Source: Bacteroides sp.
Lineage (GTDB): Bacteria; Bacteroidota; Bacteroidia; Bacteroidales; Bacteroidaceae
Reading direction: 5' to 3'
Assembly: GCA_030152865.1 (NCBI GenBank)
Contig: JASLIW010000065.1
Location: 1 to 18,942, forward strand
DNA length: 18,942 bases
The notes below the pieces were generated by a model, which saw only the letters and a program-made list of their open reading frames with translations, did not search any database and was not told the origin of the DNA. A program made the position numbers and the translations under genes. Shown here one piece after another: positions 15,393 through 18,942 of this stretch (the stretch's first letter is position 1; the number at the start of each line of letters is the position of its first letter).

Positions 15393-16949
15393 CTACTCAG
15401 TGATGACTTGTAAGTGTTCTACCCAAAGTGTATTGCCTGGTGCACCACTAAAACGATAACCAGCACGGCTAGAAGTACATAGAATGGCTAGTCCATAGGT
15501 TTTTCGATAGTTGAAGGCCTGACCATCCTTAAACACTAAATCAAAACCAAAGGGGCTAAATGTTAGCTGTGCTTCGCTACTGCTAAACTCACCCACAGCT
15601 ACAACCTTGGGTGTAGAAGTATCATAGAATTCCTCTAAACTAAGTAAATCTTCTTCTTGCCACTCCTCACTAAGTTCAAAGAGTACAGCACGTATCATAA
15701 ACTCATCGACAGCCTCTGTGGGCAAGACCTCAATAATGTCATTTTTATAGTCAATACACTCGTAGTTGATACTCCCAGGGCTGAACTTATACTTCCCTTC
15801 AATACGCATAGGCGCATAGTGGATAGGGAAACCCAAACGCACATTTTCATGAGGGTTGGGACTTACACTGGACAGAAATGTACCTGTATAAAGCATTGCT
15901 GAACGAATGCTAGGTATGTGGAAGTACGGGTTAGCACGCAACTGTAAGGTTTCAAGCTTGGCTGCTGCTCCGTCGGACACTAAGCTCCACTTATCGCTGG
16001 GCTTAGCAGGCAAGAACTCACTTTCTGGCTCTTCAGCTAGCCCCATAAATGAGGCAAAACTAGCATCTATACTCTCCCATTGGTAGTTTTTTGAACTTTT
16101 GGGCACTTGATACTGTTCTGCAGGCTTTTGCTCAGGATTGCCCACAACCCAGCTCGAGAAATCAATAGGTTCAGGACGTTCTAAGAGCTTAACCACATAA
16201 GTCTGTTTTACAATTTGATCTTCTGAAGTCAGGGTATAGACCACTGGCTTTGTAAAATCCTGTGCCACCCCACTTTGGGGCTCTATTCTTGCACCATAAG
16301 ATACTTTGATTTCAGGGATTAAGTGCTTTAGGTCAGTTTCAGTCAAGTCCTTACTCACGGCAATGTGCACTTCTCGGAGAGAAGGAAGGATACGTACGCC
16401 CCCTTCCATGGTTTCGGCATTGCTAAATTCAAAAGAAGTAATATCAGCAGATGAGCTTAAATCTTGCTCCAAGCGTGCACCCTGAAAGGATACTTGCACC
16501 TCTTCCTCTAGCTCAGCTCCTATAAAACGAACAGAACCCGCTAACTGTAGAGACTCCCCCTCAATAACACCCTTCGTTTGAACCTCGGCTTGAAGATCAA
16601 GCTCTGTAAGCTCTACACTTTGATTCGTAGCTAGTGTAACGGGACTATCCAAATCTTCTAACGTGGCCATTACATCAACTAAGCTTAGGTGAAAGCGTTG
16701 ATTATCCTTCCAGATTATGTTATCCATTCGCAAGTTCACCTGTGCATCATTACTTTTATGGATTACTATCTTTTGGGCTAGCTCTACTTTTGACTCATTG
16801 GGCAACTGATAAGTCAGGGTACCCAAATAAACTCCATCGTATTCTGTGCCAATGGTTGGGGCATCATCTTCATCATACTCTTCCGAACAACTAAACAAAG
16901 CCGTAGTTGCGAATAAACAAGCCAAGAGATAAAGTCCTATTTTTTTCAT
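15393..16949 (-). CDS. Surface-type lipoprotein with a C-terminal PCMD-like domain
   Basis: From ATG 16949 it is 518 residues; a longer in-frame start at 16988 would displace the signal and overlap the promoter box. The lipoprotein signal MKKIGLYLLACLFATTALFS is followed by C21 and then SEEYDEDD, an acidic stretch of the kind that sends Bacteroidota lipoproteins to the cell surface. Residues ~35-165 form a beta domain starting DGVYLGTLTYQ, possibly calycin-like. Residues ~168-256 (ITSFEF..., IKVSYGARIEPQSG, DFTKPVVYTLTS) look like the Ig-like repeat domains found in such lipoproteins. From ~262 the sequence matches the putative carbohydrate metabolism domain (PCMD, PF13201) type, ending NTLWVEHLQVI. 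Its role is probably glycan or ligand binding, but this is not proven. There is no SusC/SusD-type partner nearby; the gene is a single unit. Confidence 0.75.
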   Translation of the reverse strand: MKKIGLYLLACLFATTALFSCSEEYDEDDAPTIGTEYDGVYLGTLTYQLPNESKVELAQKIVIHKSNDAQVNLRMDNIIWKDNQRFHLSLVDVMATLEDLDSPVTLATNQSVELTELDLQAEVQTKGVIEGESLQLAGSVRFIGAELEEEVQVSFQGARLEQDLSSSADITSFEFSNAETMEGGVRILPSLREVHIAVSKDLTETDLKHLIPEIKVSYGARIEPQSGVAQDFTKPVVYTLTSEDQIVKQTYVVKLLERPEPIDFSSWVVGNPEQKPAEQYQVPKSSKNYQWESIDASFASFMGLAEEPESEFLPAKPSDKWSLVSDGAAAKLETLQLRANPYFHIPSIRSAMLYTGTFLSSVSPNPHENVRLGFPIHYAPMRIEGKYKFSPGSINYECIDYKNDIIEVLPTEAVDEFMIRAVLFELSEEWQEEDLLSLEEFYDTSTPKVVAVGEFSSSEAQLTFSPFGFDLVFKDGQAFNYRKTYGLAILCTSSRAGYRFSGAPGNTLWVEHLQVITE

Positions 16950-16985
16950 ATCTAATTCTTTATATAAAAACAACTTCTTGCTCAA

Positions 16986-16993
16986 CAAAGGTA
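16986..16993 (-). promoter_or_regulatory. Promoter -7 box for the PCMD-type lipoprotein gene
   Basis: On the minus strand this reads TACCTTTG, a full TAnnTTTG match, 36 bases upstream of the ATG at 16949. ATTG lies 23 bases further upstream, longer than ideal. The box supports the choice of the shorter start. Confidence 0.6.
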
Positions 16994-17178
16994 CAAATAG
17001 ATCAGAAACTTTTCCTCAATTTGAAGGAAGAAGTAGGCCTATTCTCCCGCTGTATCGCCAAAATCTATTTACAAAACTCCTTCTAAAACAGAACAAACTA
17101 CCTTTTTGTAAAAATAATCAACCTTTTGATCGCCTATTTGTTATAAATTCAAGACAACTACGTAAATACTTGATTCTT

Positions 17179-17691
17179 ATGCACTCATTAAAATACACAT
17201 TAATTCTTTTTTTCATGATTTTGCCCTTAAACCTCGTTGGACAGGCCAATGAGGCCTACTCGGAACTCACTCAAGCTAGACAGCAGGGAGAGGTGGCTAT
17301 GAGTAGTTTGGTGGAATCTATCACTAGTTTAACAGAAGTCTATCGAACAAAAGAAGTCAATGCGCGCAAACGCTTTATTCTTGAAGTAAACACTCATCTT
17401 GCACAAGGTATAGTTGCCCTTCAATCAGCTCAAGAGCATGCTCAAAAATCCTTAAAGCAAGCGAATGAAGCGATTTCGAATACAACAATAAGCTGTATTC
17501 ATGAGGCTGAAAAAGTGTTTGGACAAACCAAGTTGATCCTAAGCGAAGCCGCTACTCATGCCTCAAAGGCACTACATGATACCAATAAAACCCAAGCTCA
17601 AGCAGATCTGCAAGCTCTTACACCTCTCATTGAAGAAGGGGTCGTTCAGCTTAATGAGGCTTTGGTTTTGTTGGAAGAAGTGGTGAGCTAG
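17179..17691 (+). CDS. Secreted all-helical protein of unknown family, 170 residues
   Basis: I do not recognise this protein. ATG 17179 opens a signal peptide (MHSLKYTLILFFMILPLNLV, cleaved after GQA). The in-frame extension to 16978 is basic, has no domain character and overlaps the opposing gene's promoter, so it is left out. The mature part is almost entirely amphipathic helix, rich in Ala, Gln, Glu and Ser, with few aromatics and one cysteine. Residues ~25-80 and ~85-170 look like long helical hairpins. It could be a periplasmic coiled-coil or helical-bundle protein. Its TAG stop (17689-17691) directly abuts the stop of the opposing HNH gene with no base between and no terminator visible. 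Confidence 0.65.
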   Translation: MHSLKYTLILFFMILPLNLVGQANEAYSELTQARQQGEVAMSSLVESITSLTEVYRTKEVNARKRFILEVNTHLAQGIVALQSAQEHAQKSLKQANEAISNTTISCIHEAEKVFGQTKLILSEAATHASKALHDTNKTQAQADLQALTPLIEEGVVQLNEALVLLEEVVS

Positions 17692-18669
17692 CTATTCAGC
17701 TATTCTACTGATTTTTTCAAACACATGCTCTTTATGCCATCGAAGCACTTCTTTTCGGGGATGAAAAGATGTATTTTGGGGAAGTATTAACTCTTTATTA
17801 TTGTATTGTCTAAGAGAATACGAAGAACAACTATTTTCAACAAACTTATCCGATACTATCACTCTATACTCGTCATTAATAGTGATGAGACCTCCATCGA
17901 AAGCTCGATGCATGTTGGGGCATAACGCAATTCCATTTCCAATGGTGTCATCATGTTCTAGACGAAAAGGGATAATATGACAGGCATCAATTAAAGAGTG
18001 TCCGTAATTGGATTCCACCCTTAAACCTGTAATACTACATGTATAATCATATATTTGTGGAATTCTTCGCTGAAAAACGCTGTTGCGTATAAATACATCC
18101 TCTTCAAAGTTATTAGTGTCTTCCTTTTCTTTTATACTTTGTATGGTCTTTTTATACTGTATGGCCGAATCTCTAAGTATCTGTTCTGCTATAATATCTA
18201 AGTAAGAAGTATCACTTGTTCGAATAGGTTGTATTTGACTAAAATATTTATCAGTCAGCGCTTTTCTAAGAATTTCTCTACTTTCTCTTTGGCTTAAGTA
18301 GAAAAACAAATCCTTATCTATCTCTGCATACCTTACAGCATCGACTAAAGACTTAAATGATTGAATTGACTTATTAGTCGTCAGTGGTACTTCTTCTCTG
18401 ACCTCTAACCTCCAAAAAGGTTCATTCTTTAAATGATAAAAAGGAAGACCAAACCGCATGATGTGCTGAGTTCTAACCCAAATCTTCCAATTACTTTTAA
18501 ATAGTGTGATTAGTTCAGCTGTAATATAGATTCGCTCATTTACTATATAGCCTTTTTCTATCGCATCAATCACGCTAAGTAAAAGTATAGGCTTATGTGG
18601 TGCCCCTCCTAGATTTGGTGCACGCCGTAGTCTTGTAAAATAACTTATGTATTCTTCCAAACTCTTCAT
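17692..18669 (-). CDS. HNH endonuclease with an N-terminal sulfur-binding-domain-like region (McrA-type)
   Basis: This is a 325-residue cytoplasmic protein. The N-terminal half has APHKPILLLSVIDAIEKG (23-40) and FGLPFYHLKNEPFWRLEV (73-90). Both resemble the sulfur-binding domain of ScoMcrA/SprMcrA-type restriction enzymes, which read phosphorothioate-modified DNA. A Lys/Glu-rich helical linker follows (about 160-195). The C-terminal HNH_2-type nuclease runs CSITGLRVES (211-220), DACHIIPF with H231, IGNGIALC with N245 and MHRAFDGGLITI with H254, so the HNH core looks complete. Such enzymes cut incoming modified DNA and act as stand-alone modification-dependent restriction. No dnd, ssp or methylase gene is in the window, as expected for an enzyme hostile to modification. 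Its base composition looks more AT-rich than map or rmuC, compatible with acquisition. Modified cytosine is another possible target. Confidence 0.78.
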   Translation of the reverse strand: MKSLEEYISYFTRLRRAPNLGGAPHKPILLLSVIDAIEKGYIVNERIYITAELITLFKSNWKIWVRTQHIMRFGLPFYHLKNEPFWRLEVREEVPLTTNKSIQSFKSLVDAVRYAEIDKDLFFYLSQRESREILRKALTDKYFSQIQPIRTSDTSYLDIIAEQILRDSAIQYKKTIQSIKEKEDTNNFEEDVFIRNSVFQRRIPQIYDYTCSITGLRVESNYGHSLIDACHIIPFRLEHDDTIGNGIALCPNMHRAFDGGLITINDEYRVIVSDKFVENSCSSYSLRQYNNKELILPQNTSFHPRKEVLRWHKEHVFEKISRIAE

Positions 18670-18747
18670 ACCTTAATAAATAGGATATTTATCTAAATAA
18701 AACAAACTTTATGGGCTAGGGATATTAATTTGAACTCAAATCAAAAC

Positions 18748-18785
18748 AAGTGCGGACGATAAAGTATACTTTATCGTCCGCACTT
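18748..18785 (-). terminator. 38-bp perfect palindrome, probable terminator of the partial gene
   Basis: AAGTGCGGACGATAAAGTA is followed directly by its exact reverse complement: 19-bp arms with no spacer or mismatch. On the minus strand it lies 24 bases past the stop at 18810 and runs into T-rich sequence (TTGTTTTGATTTG), which fits a terminator. Confidence 0.75.
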
Positions 18786-18809
18786 ACCTTCTACTCTTGG
18801 GGAATAGAC

Positions 18810-18942
18810 TTATTTGTTTTTATCGTAGTGTACGAGTAATTCTTCATCAACATCGTAAAAAGCTACTGGCTTAGCACAGTCTTTATAGATGGGTACAATA
18901 TAATATTGACCTTTATTGCAATCCACTTTTTCAACTAAGCAA
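18810..18942 (-). CDS. C-terminal end of an unknown gene (cut by the window)
   Basis: The minus strand is open from the window edge to TAA at 18810-18812, giving the last 43 residues. They begin CLVEKVDCNKGQYYIV and end ELLVHYDKNK. There are three cysteines in the visible part and no membrane segment. The palindromic terminator at 18748-18785 follows at the right distance, which supports a real gene end. The fragment is too short to place in a family. Confidence 0.55.
   Translation of the reverse strand, partial: CLVEKVDCNKGQYYIVPIYKDCAKPVAFYDVDEELLVHYDKNK

Noticed and set aside
16978..17178. 67-residue extension of the helical secreted protein
   Set aside because: It overlaps the opposing promoter box, is basic and featureless, and would bury the signal peptide.

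Overview
The window looks like chromosome from a member of the Bacteroidota, most likely Bacteroidales and possibly Porphyromonas-like. The evidence is promoters with the TAnnTTTG -7 box, A-rich leaders with few Shine-Dalgarno sites, lipoproteins with Asp/Glu-rich residues after the lipobox cysteine, a bacterial serine palmitoyltransferase, a methionine aminopeptidase with the N-terminal extension common in this phylum, and two large secreted S9 peptidases. I assign no genus with confidence. I found no rRNA, tRNA, CRISPR array, insertion sequence or phage gene.

Layout. 1-547 (-): a truncated YegS/diacylglycerol-kinase-family lipid kinase, divergent from 1031-2215 (+), serine palmitoyltransferase (spt), across a 483-base promoter region. 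2575-3183 (+): an orphan gene behind a leader hairpin. 3484-4506 (+): a nitronate-monooxygenase-type flavoenzyme. 4720-7894 (+): a DUF2284 Cys-rich (Fe-S type) protein followed 22 bases later by a secreted prolyl-oligopeptidase-family (S9) enzyme. 7986-8192 (+): a 68-residue membrane protein whose start sits directly behind a 17-bp hairpin. 8251-8821 (-): a lipoprotein gene broken by a 4-base tandem duplication. 9028-11122 (+): map and rmuC as a tight pair. 11195-11563 (-): a small orphan. 11564-12125: a hairpin-rich intergenic region that may encode a structured RNA on the minus strand. 12126-14555 (+): a secreted S9D glutamyl-endopeptidase-like enzyme. 14651-15265 (-): a TehB-like SAM methyltransferase. 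15393-16949 (-): a surface-type lipoprotein with a C-terminal PCMD-like domain. 17179-17691 (+): a secreted, all-helical orphan. 17692-18669 (-): an HNH endonuclease with an N-terminal domain like the sulfur-binding domain of phosphorothioate-DNA restriction enzymes. 18810-18942 (-): the 3' end of an unknown gene.

How it fits together. Most genes are single units closed by very regular stem-loop terminators, several of them bidirectional between convergent genes. The two S9 peptidases suit a peptide-scavenging cell. spt and the divergent lipid kinase may share a membrane-lipid theme. The HNH protein is the only recognisable defence candidate. The points most worth follow-up are that nuclease, the broken lipoprotein, the structured-RNA candidate near 11.8 kb, the hairpin on the small-membrane-protein start, and the two 38-bp perfect palindromes.
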